The notes under the pieces are model-generated. The model worked only from the letters and a program-made list of their open reading frames with translations. It had not been told where the DNA came from and searched no databases. This document shows positions 1 to 8,528 of a DNA stretch of 64,000 bases, in pieces. The stretch comes from Saccharothrix ecbatanensis (lineage in GTDB: Bacteria; Actinomycetota; Actinomycetes; Mycobacteriales; Pseudonocardiaceae). The position numbers and the translations under genes were made by a program. The stretch spans positions 3,286,001-3,350,000 of the forward strand of contig NZ_JACHMO010000001.1 in the NCBI RefSeq assembly GCF_014205015.1, in the 5' to 3' direction. The number at the start of each line of letters is the position of its first letter. Within the stretch, counting starts at the first letter, position 1.

Positions 1-1220
1 CGGTCCAGGTCCACGCCGTCGACCAGGAGCTGCCCGGCGGACGGCCGGTAGAAGCCGCACAGCAGCTTCACCAGCGTCGTCTTGCCCGCGCCGTTCTCGC
101 CGACGATCGCCACGGTCGAACCCGCCGGCAGGTGAACCGTCACGTCCCGCAGCACCGGATTGGCGTCCTCGGTGTAGGCGAACGTCACGTCCACCAGGTC
201 GATCCCGTGCCGCAGCCGCTCGGGTGGCCGCTGGTCCTCGGGCTCGGCGGGCGCCGCCTCCACCGCGGTGAGTTCGTCGAGCCGGCCGAACGTCGCGGCC
301 AGCCGTTGAAGATCTGCCACCGACGACACAGTGCTCGCCACCTGCTGGTTGACCTGCGCGGCCAGCGTGATGGACAGCACGACGTCGCCGACGGTGCTGC
401 GGCCCTGCACCGCGTCCCGCACCACCAGCAGCACCCCGCCCGCGTACGCGGCGGCGAACACGACCTGTCCCGCCGCACGCAACAGGCCGGCACCGGCGTG
501 CGCACCGGCCAGGCCGCGCGCCGCCTCACCCCACAGCAGGCGGTGGCGTCGCAGCAGTTCCTGCTCCATCCGGAACACGCGCAGCTCGCTCGCCGTGCCC
601 GCGTCGGTGGTGAGCTTGAACAGGGACGTGGCCAGCCTGGTCGGTTCGGCGGCCCGCACCTTGGCCCGGTCGAGGACGCGTTCGGCGCGGTGGCTGGTCA
701 GCAGTGGGACGACGGCCAGCGGCAGCAGCACTAGCAGCAGCGGGTTGAGCCCGGCGAGCAGCACCGCCGTGATGCCCATCGCGAGCACCATGCCCGCGAT
801 GCCCAACAGCGCGTGCACGGCCGTGTTGAACCGACTCAGGTCGCGCAGCACCAGGTCCAGTTTGTCGGCGTGGTCGGCACGTTCGTGCGCCCGCAGGCCG
901 CGCGAGTCGGTCGCCGACGCGATCAGCCGCTGGTCGAGTTCGAGCAGGCTCAGCTCGGACAGCTCGAAGTAGGCGATGTGCGCGAAGTGCGCGAGGTTCA
1001 ACCCGGCGGCGAGCCCGACCGCGACCGCGACACCGGCCAGGACGGCGGCCCGCCCGTCACCGGCGATCACGGCCTCGGTGAACCGCCCCAGCGCGAGCGC
1101 GGTCAGGGGCATCGCCGCCGCGCCGGACAGCATCAGCACCACCGCGACGAGGGCCTTGGTCCTGCTCTGCCGCCACGACACAAGGAACACCCTCGTGCAG
1201 CTCGTCATGAGCGCCTTCAC
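1..1220 (-). CDS. ABC transporter, permease-ATPase half (3' end outside window)
   Basis: Half-size ABC exporter with a membrane domain followed by a nucleotide-binding domain. The reverse-strand frame opens with GTG at 1220 and stays open to the window edge (about 406 codons), so the C-terminus with signature and Walker B motifs is missing here. The N-terminal ~300 residues are hydrophobic stretches; near the edge the Walker A motif GENGAGKTT is readable at about 75-110. The start overlaps the stop of the upstream gene by 4 bp (GTGA, 1217-1220), so the two are translationally coupled and probably form a heterodimeric exporter. Family membership is clear; the substrate (peptide, lipid or drug) cannot be told. 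Confidence 0.9.
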   Translation of the reverse strand, partial: MKALMTSCTRVFLVSWRQSRTKALVAVVLMLSGAAAMPLTALALGRFTEAVIAGDGRAAVLAGVAVAVGLAAGLNLAHFAHIAYFELSELSLLELDQRLIASATDSRGLRAHERADHADKLDLVLRDLSRFNTAVHALLGIAGMVLAMGITAVLLAGLNPLLLVLLPLAVVPLLTSHRAERVLDRAKVRAAEPTRLATSLFKLTTDAGTASELRVFRMEQELLRRHRLLWGEAARGLAGAHAGAGLLRAAGQVVFAAAYAGGVLLVVRDAVQGRSTVGDVVLSITLAAQVNQQVASTVSSVADLQRLAATFGRLDELTAVEAAPAEPEDQRPPERLRHGIDLVDVTFAYTEDANPVLRDVTVHLPAGSTVAIVGENGAGKTTLVKLLCGFYRPSAGQLLVDGVDLD

Positions 1221-3106
1221 GACCGCATCCCCTCGTTGAACCGGTCGGCCTGGAGCCGGAAAAGCCGGGCGTACCGGCCGTCGGCGCGCATCAAGTCCTG
1301 GTGCGAACCCTGTTCCAGCACCCCGCCGTCCTCCAGCACCACGATCTGGTCGGCCAGGCGCACGGTCGCGAACCGGTGTGAGATCAGGATCGTCGTCACG
1401 CCCCTGGTGAGGTCGACGAACTCGTCGTAGAACCGGGCCTCGGCGCGGACGTCGAGGCTGGCGGTCGGCTCGTCGAGGACGAGGACCGAGGCTCCGTGGC
1501 GCACGGCGAACAGCGCACGTGCCAGCGCCACCCGCTGCCACTGCCCGCCGGACAGATCCACGCCGTCGCGCATGTGCGCGGCCAAGGGCGTGTCGAGGCC
1601 CAGTGGGAGACCGGCGAGCACCTCGTCGAGCCCGGCTCTCCGTGCCACCTCCTCGATGCCCACGCGGTCGTCGGCGTGCTCGACCGCGCCGAAGCCGATG
1701 TTCTCCGCGATCGTGGCCTCGTAGCGGAGGTAGTGCTGGAAGATCACACCGAGCTGACGCCGCCACCTCGCCACGTCGACGGTCCGGATGTCCACGCCGT
1801 CCACGCGCACCGCACCGGTCGTCGGGTCGTGCAGCCGTGCCAACAGCTTCACCAGGGTCGTCTTGCCGGCGCCGTTCAGCCCGACCACCGCGGTGCACTT
1901 GCCGACGGGGATGTCCAGGTGGAGGCCGTCGAACACCGGTCGGGTGCCGCCGGGATAGCCGAACCCCACACGGTCGAACCGGAGGAGCGACGACGGTGTC
2001 GGCGCGGAGGAGCTCCCCGGCTGGTCGAGGTGCCGGGCCACACCGCGCTCGAATGCCGCGGCGGAGGTGAGCGCGTCCATCCCGAACTGGGTCGACATGT
2101 CCGACTCGGGGTAGGCGTCGCCGAGCCGGGACGCGGCGATGGTCGCCTGGAGCACCAGCGCCATCTCGGTCAGCGTGAGCCCGCCGCGCGAACTCGTCAG
2201 GCCCAGCACGCCCAGCACCGCGGATGTCACCAACAGGCCGAACGCCGTGTAGCGCAGGTACGGGGCCAGGTAGACCTGCCTGCGGTAGGCCCATGTCGGC
2301 ACCATCCAGGCGAGGTACGCCTCGCGGTAGCGCTCTCCCAGCCACTCGGCCAGGCCGAAGACCCGGGTCTCCTTGGCCACCGCGGCGCTGGTCGACAGCT
2401 CACGCAGGTACCACGTCCGGCGCCGGTCGGGCAGGTGCCGGCGCAGGAGGTTCGAGTACTTGCGCAGGCCACCGCGCTGGCCGTAACGGAAGGTCATGGT
2501 GGCGACGACGACGCCGAGCGCCGCGAGCCACGAGAACAACACGCCGATGGCCACCGCGAAGCCCACCAGCTGGAGGTACCTGGCGAGCAGCGCCAGCAGA
2601 CCGGCGTACGCGTCGCCCGGTCCCTGCCACCCGGATTCGAGCCGCTGCTTGGCCTCGCCGAGCTCGTCGAGCAGGGCGGCGTCCTCCAGCGGGGCGATGC
2701 CGGGGCTGCGCAGGGACGCCGACATGAGCCGGTCGAACGCGTACCCGTCGACCCGCCGCGCCACCACCTCGCCGAGCGCGAACTGGGCGGGTGCGAGCAC
2801 CTGTTGCGCCAGCAGCACGGCGGTGGAGCCCAGGAACACCGCGACCAGCCCGCCCCAGGCCGGGGAGTCGACGCCGGAGCGCACCGCGTCCGGAATCCGG
2901 CCGATCAGGACGCTCGTCTGGACCACGAAGGCCACGGGTAGCAAGCCAAGGACCGCGTTCACCGCGACCAGCGCGACGACCAGCGGCATACCGGCGTGCG
3001 GTGTCAGCTTGGCGATCTCCCACCGCGCTCGCACGGCGGCAGACCACGCGCGCGTCGTGCGGCTGATCAGGGAGTCGGAGACGTGTTCAGGAGAGGTTGT
3101 CGGCAC
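1217..3106 (-). CDS. ABC transporter, fused permease and ATP-binding protein
   Basis: Complete 629-residue half-transporter. Residues ~40-330 contain the transmembrane helices; the ATPase domain follows, with Walker A GLNGAGKTT (about residue 412), signature DLSGGQWQR (about 519), Walker B VLVLDEP (about 541) and the switch histidine in LISHRF. It overlaps the downstream half-transporter by 4 bp, so both subunits are made from one message. The NBD is of the exporter type (MsbA/lantibiotic-exporter-like). No maturation gene or precursor peptide is visible beside it. The 117 bp upstream contains a small AACCGGTT palindrome near 3178 but no clear promoter. Function as exporter is secure; cargo is unknown. 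Confidence 0.93.
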   Translation of the reverse strand: MPTTSPEHVSDSLISRTTRAWSAAVRARWEIAKLTPHAGMPLVVALVAVNAVLGLLPVAFVVQTSVLIGRIPDAVRSGVDSPAWGGLVAVFLGSTAVLLAQQVLAPAQFALGEVVARRVDGYAFDRLMSASLRSPGIAPLEDAALLDELGEAKQRLESGWQGPGDAYAGLLALLARYLQLVGFAVAIGVLFSWLAALGVVVATMTFRYGQRGGLRKYSNLLRRHLPDRRRTWYLRELSTSAAVAKETRVFGLAEWLGERYREAYLAWMVPTWAYRRQVYLAPYLRYTAFGLLVTSAVLGVLGLTSSRGGLTLTEMALVLQATIAASRLGDAYPESDMSTQFGMDALTSAAAFERGVARHLDQPGSSSAPTPSSLLRFDRVGFGYPGGTRPVFDGLHLDIPVGKCTAVVGLNGAGKTTLVKLLARLHDPTTGAVRVDGVDIRTVDVARWRRQLGVIFQHYLRYEATIAENIGFGAVEHADDRVGIEEVARRAGLDEVLAGLPLGLDTPLAAHMRDGVDLSGGQWQRVALARALFAVRHGASVLVLDEPTASLDVRAEARFYDEFVDLTRGVTTILISHRFATVRLADQIVVLEDGGVLEQGSHQDLMRADGRYARLFRLQADRFNEGMRS

Positions 3107-3223
3107 TAATGCCGCCCTTCCGATCCGGCAGGAGCCGCGGTGCCGCGGTCTGCTGTAGAGCGGATCTTCATGGGTTTAACCGGTTGAGTACAGTGATTTT
3201 CGGACCTCTCAAGTGCCGTCCCC

Positions 3224-3640
3224 GTGGCGGACGTCCTCCTCGCCGGATTGACGGCGGAGGGCTTCGACGTGGACGTCGTGCACGACGGCTTCGACGGCTA
3301 CTGCCGGAATCCGGCGAGTGCACCGTGCGGGGCGAGCCGGTGCCGTTGCAGCCCAGGGCTGCGGGCGCTGCTGGAGGTGTTGCTGCGCAACCGCAACCGC
3401 GTTCTGTCCAAGGACCGCATCCGCAACGCGGTGGGGCTCGAGTCGCCGACCGAGACCAACACTGAGCCAGTTCGTGGAGACCAGCTACGCCTCCGACCTG
3501 CTGGACTCCGGCGAGGGATCGGTGTCGGCTACCTCCTGAAGGACAGAGTCGGGGACGTGCGGGAGTTCATCTCCACCCTGCGCAGGGTGGCGGCGGGCGA
3601 GACGGTCTTCGACCCGCAGGTGGTGCGCAAGCTGCTGAAG
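3224..3640 (+). pseudogene. Mosaic of response-regulator fragments
   Basis: Three pieces of two different regulator families lie head to tail in different frames. First is a receiver-like stretch (LLAGLTAEGFDVDVVHDGFDGY). Next comes an OmpR-type winged-helix start (frame giving LLEVLLRNRNRVLSKDRI). Last is the end of a NarL-type receiver (GYLLKDRVGDVREFISTLRR, about 3528-3590) followed by AAGETVFDPQVVRKLL. No single frame encodes a complete regulator and the conserved phospho-acceptor region is absent. I read this as decayed two-component genes joined by deletions. Confidence 0.6.
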
Positions 3641-3825
3641 CGCAGCGGCACTCGGTGTCGTCGCGGTCGAACGGTGTCAGGTTCTCGATCAGCGAGTCGT
3701 TGGGCGAGGTGGACTCCGACGCCGTCGATGTTGCGTCCGCCGTGTTGAACTACGGTGCTGCCCCTTGTGCCTGCCGATAACTCCACCCGTGCAGGTCAAA
3801 GCCGCGCGGAGCTCGAGAAGCCGAA

Positions 3826-4034
3826 GTGCTCGCATTCGCGTTGCTGCGCTGCTGCGCTGCTGCCAGATCCCACCCCAAGCAGCCCGGCCGCCCACGGACC
3901 ATCCGGCTCCTGGTGCTGCGCTTGGCACGAGAGAACCCCACGTGGGGCTGCCGCCGCATGCACGTCGAACTCCTCGTACTCGGCATCAAGATCGAAGGCT
4001 CCACGTTTCGGTCTTCCTCCGCCCACAGGCCAAC
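3826..4034 (+). pseudogene. IS3-like transposase fragment
   Basis: A short frame carries the helix-turn-helix region that precedes the integrase core of IS3-group OrfB transposases: PRTIRLLVLRLARENPTWGC followed by RRMHVELLVLGIKIEGSTF. The DDE catalytic core is absent and the frame drifts into unrelated sequence after 4030. It is a remnant and cannot be mobile. Together with the regulator debris just upstream it marks an old insertion hot spot. Confidence 0.65.
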
Positions 4035-4120
4035 GGGCTACGACGTCACCACCACGCTTGACCCCGGACCTGCACATACCGGCGAGACCGCTCACGATCG
4101 GCGGCCGGCACGATGGCGCA

Positions 4121-4537
4121 GTGAACGCGACGACCCGAACCCTGCGTTTGATCGGGTACTGGCTCGGTCCTGAGGCGCCCGGGTGGCCGGACGTTCGGAC
4201 GTTCGTCGATCCATCACTCGATTCCGCGCTGCGCGATCGAGCGGTGGCCTACCTTCGCGGCGGGAGCGTGTTCGTCGCTGCCGCCGGCACCTCGCTTTGC
4301 CGCATCTGCGGACAGATCAACGGTAGCGCGGAGTTGACCGATGGCGTTCGCTTCGTCTGGCCGGAAGGGCTCGCGCACTACGTCGAGGCGCACAACGTCA
4401 GACTGCCGGCCGAAGTCACCGCCGCGATGACCATCGCCCCGCAGCCGGTGGACGTCACCGATTTCGAGCGCTGCCTGCTCGACACGAACGAACTGATCAT
4501 CGACGCAGACTGGTGGCGTGACCTTCAGGGGCACTGA
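4121..4537 (+). CDS. Conserved hypothetical protein with CxxC motif
   Basis: 138 residues from GTG 4121. I do not recognise a named family. The central part has a CRICG motif (one CxxC) followed by a region with WPEGLAHYVEAHNVRLP. The C-terminus is acidic with several Trp residues (ADWWRDLQ). It is soluble with no signal peptide or membrane segment. The reading frame stays open much further upstream, but codon bias and protein-like composition begin at about 4121. It stands alone on the plus strand between debris and another small hypothetical. Confidence 0.65.
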   Translation: MNATTRTLRLIGYWLGPEAPGWPDVRTFVDPSLDSALRDRAVAYLRGGSVFVAAAGTSLCRICGQINGSAELTDGVRFVWPEGLAHYVEAHNVRLPAEVTAAMTIAPQPVDVTDFERCLLDTNELIIDADWWRDLQGH

Positions 4538-4652
4538 ACACTGGCGTGCGGCAGATCGGCGGACAGAGGTCGTGGCGGAGGAAGCGGGTCTGCCGACGGT
4601 TCCGCTGGGGTGAGCGCCCGCGGAGCCCGGTGAGTGAGGCACGATCCGTGCC

Positions 4653-4964
4653 ATGAGCGGACCGGACCGGCTCTTGCTGCTGTGGGAAGAACACGTGCGG
4701 GCACCGTTCCCGCCGCGCTTTCGCGGTCGGGACATCGACGGCGAGGACATGGTGGTGCTGGACTCGGACATCGCGGGCTGCGTCTCTTCGGCCTTGTCAG
4801 GGCACCTCGACGAGCGGCGCCACCGCATCCTCGTCAGGTGTCTTGTGGCCGTCGAGAAGGTCCTGCCGTTGATCGGCGACGACGAACGCGCGTTCGAGTA
4901 CCACGAGCGCTTGCGGGAGATGGCCGGGTTGGTGGTCCGACTCTGGGACGCCAAGACCGAATAA
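4653..4964 (+). CDS. Small hypothetical protein
   Basis: 103 residues, ATG at 4653. It has an all-helical look, is rich in Leu, Arg and Glu, and has no membrane segment or recognisable motif. Sequence elements such as LDERRHRILVRCLVAVEKVL and a C-terminal LRLW-like helix suggest a compact helical domain. It lies 115 bp after the previous gene and is probably independent. Real gene status rests on codon bias; no function is proposed. Confidence 0.5.
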   Translation: MSGPDRLLLLWEEHVRAPFPPRFRGRDIDGEDMVVLDSDIAGCVSSALSGHLDERRHRILVRCLVAVEKVLPLIGDDERAFEYHERLREMAGLVVRLWDAKTE

Positions 4965-5112
4965 CGGCAGCGGGCCAAGCGCTCATGCCGATTACAGGGT
5001 GCTCGTGACGCACGACCGAGCCGGACCTCCGAGCACACCGGACAGTCGGTGGAGCAGATCACCATCGACTTCGACGGGACGGCTGGTTCGCCGGGCCGCC
5101 CGAGGCGGTGGC

Positions 5113-6342
5113 CTACGGCTTGGCCGAGGAAGTGATCGGTGGTCCGGCTGTGGCCCCGGAGTCCGGCACCCCGGCGTAGTCGGGCAGCTCGACGCCGTTG
5201 ACCGCGCGCCCGACCAGCTCCATGAACCATTCGCCGGCGAAATCGGGGCTCGGCTCGGCGTCCGGCCCGGGTACGTCGCGGCTGCGGGCGTTCAACCGGC
5301 CGATCTCCTGGTTGGCCTCGACGAACGAGCGCATGCGCGCCTCGTAGCGGGCGAACCCGGCGGCGGGATCCCACCCGGCGGCGGCCAGTTCACCGGCCAG
5401 CAGGTACGCGCCGACCAGTGCCAGCCCGGTGCCCTGTCCGGACATCGGCGACGAGCTGAACGCCGCGTCCCCGAGCAGCCCCACCCGTCCGCTCGACCAG
5501 CGGTCCATCACCACCTGGGCGACCTGGTCGAGGTAGAAGTCCGGGGTGTCGTCCAGGTGCGCGAGGATGTCCGGAGTCGACCAGCCCAGGCCCGCCATCC
5601 GCTCACGCAGCAGAGCCTTCTGGGCCGCGACGTCACGGTAGTCGACGTCGAAGTCAGCCGAGGCGAAGTAGAACATCGCCATCGCCCGGGTGGCGTCCTG
5701 GATGGGTCGTAGGAGGGCTGAGCGCCCGGACTCCTGATCCTGGTACTCGAGCAACCACCGGTCCAGCCCGAACTCGTTGGGCACGCTGTAGAAGGCCAGC
5801 ACGTGCCCGAGGTGGCGGAGGAACCGCTCATGCGGCCCGAAGACCATCGCCCGCAGCGCCGAGTGCAGCCCGTCGGCCCCGACCACCAGGTCGAAGCGCC
5901 GCCGGTCCCCGCCCGCGAAGACCACGTCCACCCCGTCCGCGTCCTGGGTGAGTTCGGCGATCCGGTCGCCGAAGACGTACTCGACACCGTCGCGGGTGTC
6001 GTCGTAGAGCACCCGGGACAGGTCCCCGCGCAGGATCTCGATGTCCGCGATGAACCCGTCGCCACCGTCGTCGTTGGCACGGAAGGTCTCCAGCACTTGC
6101 CCGTCCGCGTCCACGGTGTACGCACCGGCGGTGTCGGTGCACGCCGCGCGAACCGCCGCGTCCAGCCCCATGCGCCCGATGACCTCCTTGGCCACCCCGC
6201 GCGCGTCCACCGCCTGCCCACCGGGACGCAACTCGGGGGCCCGCTCCACCACGGTCACCTCGGCCCCCCGCCGACGCAACCAGTGGGCCAGCGCGGGCCC
6301 CGCGATGCTCGCCCCCGCCACCAGAACCCTGATACCGCTCAC
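5113..6342 (-). CDS. FAD-dependent monooxygenase (PHBH/phenol hydroxylase superfamily)
   Basis: 409 residues. The N-terminus is the dinucleotide-binding fold VAGASIAGPALAHWLRRRGA followed by EVTVVER. The second FAD motif (VVGADGLHSALR) and the third (GRVGLLGDAAFSSSP) are in their usual places, so this is a class A flavoprotein aromatic hydroxylase of normal length. Such enzymes use NAD(P)H and O2 to hydroxylate or epoxidise small aromatics, often antibiotics or polyketides. No partner gene is nearby, so the substrate is unknown. The gene is monocistronic. Confidence 0.9.
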   Translation of the reverse strand: MSGIRVLVAGASIAGPALAHWLRRRGAEVTVVERAPELRPGGQAVDARGVAKEVIGRMGLDAAVRAACTDTAGAYTVDADGQVLETFRANDDGGDGFIADIEILRGDLSRVLYDDTRDGVEYVFGDRIAELTQDADGVDVVFAGGDRRRFDLVVGADGLHSALRAMVFGPHERFLRHLGHVLAFYSVPNEFGLDRWLLEYQDQESGRSALLRPIQDATRAMAMFYFASADFDVDYRDVAAQKALLRERMAGLGWSTPDILAHLDDTPDFYLDQVAQVVMDRWSSGRVGLLGDAAFSSSPMSGQGTGLALVGAYLLAGELAAAGWDPAAGFARYEARMRSFVEANQEIGRLNARSRDVPGPDAEPSPDFAGEWFMELVGRAVNGVELPDYAGVPDSGATAGPPITSSAKP

Positions 6343-6565
6343 CGCGCCCCCTGCTCACCGGTCCGGATCTCGGTCCGAATCCTACGGTGATCCGCGGCCG
6401 CGGCCGGCGAGTCACCGGCGGTTCCGGCTCGCCGTCCGCGAGCGGCCCGCAGTCCGGCACCTCGGCGGGCTCGTGCTGCGACGGCGGTCCACGCCGCACG
6501 GACCCGCGTGTTCAGCGACAGTTCGCCCCATGGCGGACACGCGCTTACTTGATGCGGTCGAGGCG

Positions 6566-6609
6566 GTCGGTGATGTCGTTCAGCAGTGTCGGTGATGTCG
6601 TTCAGCAGT
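6566..6609. repeat. 22-bp perfect tandem duplication
   Basis: Positions 6566-6587 and 6588-6609 are identical (GTCGGTGATGTCGTTCAGCA plus GT). They sit directly after the stop of the 6610-7026 gene. Read on the minus strand, this sequence gives LLNDITD repeated and continues to a stop through RLDRIK, resembling the C-terminus of a lost gene. Confidence 0.9.
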
Positions 6610-7026
6610 TCAGAGCCAGTCTGCCTCGATTCCGCGGGCACGCAGCATCTCCAGCGCCTCCTCGTTGCCCGTGTAGAGCAGTGTCATCGACTTCAGGTTG
6701 GGAAAGTGCCGCAGGTCGGCGAACTCGTCGACGTCGAACAGTCCGTCCTCGCCGTCCCAGTTCGGCGCGATCTCGAGGTAGATCTCGTTGCCGCCGTCCA
6801 TCTCGATCTCGGTGATCTTCTCCGCAAGCTCGACGGGGACCTCGAGCGCCTCGAAGTAGGCCAGAGCCTCAGGCACCGCCTCGACGCTCCCGGCGTCGTA
6901 GGCGAAGCCCTGCTCGGCGGCGTACTCGCGCAGGTCGAACCTCGGCAAGAGGTCCTGGTTGTACATCAGCTCTTGGACGACGGCGAGCTTGAAGTTGGCG
7001 TCGGCGAAGGGAATCGGCTGGCTCAT
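6610..7026 (-). CDS. DUF6892-like hypothetical protein
   Basis: 138 residues, ATG at 7026. The protein has the family-like blocks NFKLAVVQELMYNQDLLPRF, an acidic centre with DGGNEIYLEIAPNWDGEDG, and a leucine-rich C-terminal segment (DLRHFPNLKSMTLLY). From memory this matches the small actinobacterial/bacterial DUF6892 domain found as a free-standing protein or immunity-like module; I cannot verify this by search. It is soluble and monocistronic. The function is unknown. Confidence 0.65.
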   Translation of the reverse strand: MSQPIPFADANFKLAVVQELMYNQDLLPRFDLREYAAEQGFAYDAGSVEAVPEALAYFEALEVPVELAEKITEIEMDGGNEIYLEIAPNWDGEDGLFDVDEFADLRHFPNLKSMTLLYTGNEEALEMLRARGIEADWL

Positions 7027-7273
7027 ACCCGAACCGTATAGGCGGCGATGACACCGCCATCCGGGACGTCATCGTGTTCTTGGCCCACCCGGCGGCCGGG
7101 CTGGTGACGGTGGCCTGCCCCATCACGGTGACCAGGACATTCTCGGCGGTGGTGAGGACTGTTCCCCCGTAGGTCCCTACCTCGACGTGCGGTGTGGTGT
7201 CCGCGGTGCTCGCATCACGGTTGGCAGCACGTCCGTGGTGGAGTGCGCGGCCAATGGGTGCGGCGGTCCGGGA

Positions 7274-7621
7274 TCACGACCCGCCGCGCAGGATCGAGTT
7301 GCCCGCGAACGTGCCGTGCACTTCGGTGTCGTCCATCGCGAGCCGCCCGCTCTGCCCGTAGAACGTGATGGGGTTGAGCCAGAGCACCTTGTCCACATCG
7401 GACTGGTCGAAGCCTGCGGCGAGCATGGCCCGTCCGGTGCGGTGGGTCTTGAGCGGGTCGGAGCGGCCCCAGTCTGCGGCGGAGTTGACCAGGATCCGAT
7501 CGGTGCCGTGCTCACGCAGGATCGCCACCATGCGGTTCTCGTTCATCTTGGTGTCGGGGTAGATGGAGAACCCGAGCCAGCAGCCGGAGTCCGCGACGAT
7601 CGGCGCGGTGACCTCGTTCAA
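7274..7621 (-). pseudogene. Truncated EboC-like TatD metal-dependent hydrolase
   Basis: Only the last ~115 residues of a TatD/EboC-type hydrolase remain: LNEVTAPIVADSGCWLGFSI, then YPDTKMNENRM, LVNSAADWGRSDPLKT and the terminal FYGQSGRL block. A complete member is about 280 residues and begins with a metal-binding HxH, which is missing. The sequence upstream of 7621 in this frame is not homologous. No other ebo genes are present. This is a 5'-deleted pseudogene. Confidence 0.7.
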
Positions 7622-7823
7622 GAGGAGGCGGTGAGCTGGTGCCGCAGGCAGGCACGGCGGCCAGTACGAGCACGGCCCGCACTCACCGGGCCTGGTGATC
7701 CTGGGCCAAGGCGTCGAGCCGGCAGCGTAAAATCGACGCCCGGTCGGTGTTCGTCGACCGGAATGTCCGATGACCGCCACGACGGACAGGGGCACGCATG
7801 GACTTCTTCCGACTGTGCGCCCG

Positions 7824-8384
7824 ATGACGCCCGACGGCAACCGCAAGCCGACGCTGGTCGTCGTCGCCGGCCGTCCGGGATCGGGCAAGACGACGCTGGC
7901 GCGTTCGCTCGCGCAGACCCTGTCGTGCCCGCTGGTCTCCCGCGACGAGATCAACGAGGGCGTCTACCAGACTTTCGACCACGATCCCAAGCTCCTGACC
8001 AAGCAGCACGCGGCCGAGGTGGCCTTCAGCGTGTTCTCCGACGTCATCGGGCTGCTCGTGTCCCACCGCGTGACACTGGTCGTCGAGGCCGCGTTCCAAC
8101 ACCCGCGCTGGCATCGGGTGCTCGAACCGCTCGTTCCACTGGCGGACATGAGGATCGTCCACTGCACGGTCGATCCGCTGCTGGCGCGGCAACGGGTCGT
8201 CGACAGGCGCTCCGCACAGCGGAACCCGCGCCGCACCGAACAGGAGCAGACCAAGGACGCGCACACACCGGCCCCGCGCGCTTTCGAGCCGCTGTCGCTG
8301 CCCGTGCCGTCGATCCACGTGTCCACAGCAGACGGCTACGAACCGGGCATCGACGAGATCTTGGCGTTCCTGCTGCACCGGTAG
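7824..8384 (+). CDS. P-loop kinase-like ATPase
   Basis: 186 residues from ATG 7824 (an in-frame upstream start at 7770 would add 18 unlikely residues). It has Walker A GRPGSGKTTLARSLA near the N-terminus, an SRDEI motif after strand 2 and VVEAAFQHPRW as a Walker-B-like strand. The C-terminal part contains R-rich helices (LARQRVVDRR). The arrangement fits the small AAA_33/zeta-like kinases that phosphorylate small molecules or sugars. No substrate can be inferred from the context. It converges on the pectate lyase gene across a strong hairpin. Confidence 0.8.
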   Translation: MTPDGNRKPTLVVVAGRPGSGKTTLARSLAQTLSCPLVSRDEINEGVYQTFDHDPKLLTKQHAAEVAFSVFSDVIGLLVSHRVTLVVEAAFQHPRWHRVLEPLVPLADMRIVHCTVDPLLARQRVVDRRSAQRNPRRTEQEQTKDAHTPAPRAFEPLSLPVPSIHVSTADGYEPGIDEILAFLLHR

Positions 8385-8455
8385 GTCAGGCGGTCCGACC
8401 AGCGCAGCAGCTGGAAGGCGCTTACCGGCACCGACGTTAGGTGACCTGCTCGGGC

Positions 8456-8493
8456 CCGGTCGGGCGGGTACGAGGTCGTACCCGCCCGACCGG
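8456..8493. terminator. Bidirectional terminator hairpin
   Basis: A perfect 18-bp inverted repeat (8456-8473 and 8476-8493, CCGGTCGGGCGGGTACGA and its complement) is separated by GG. It lies between the convergent kinase (stop 8384) and pectate lyase (stop 8529) genes, so it can end both transcripts. The stem is extremely GC-rich with no T-run, as is common in actinomycetes. Confidence 0.85.
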
Positions 8494-8528
8494 TCACCCG
8501 CCGTGCGACACCGCCAGTCGCGGTGTGG

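Noticed and set aside
3224..3748. Functional response regulator
   Set aside because: Fragments belong to two families in different frames and the receiver phosphorylation site is missing.
7045..7170. Short codon-biased plus-strand frame (DTAIRDVIVFLAHPAAG) between two minus-strand genes
   Set aside because: No start with a ribosome-binding site and no recognisable family; at best an unidentified gene fragment.
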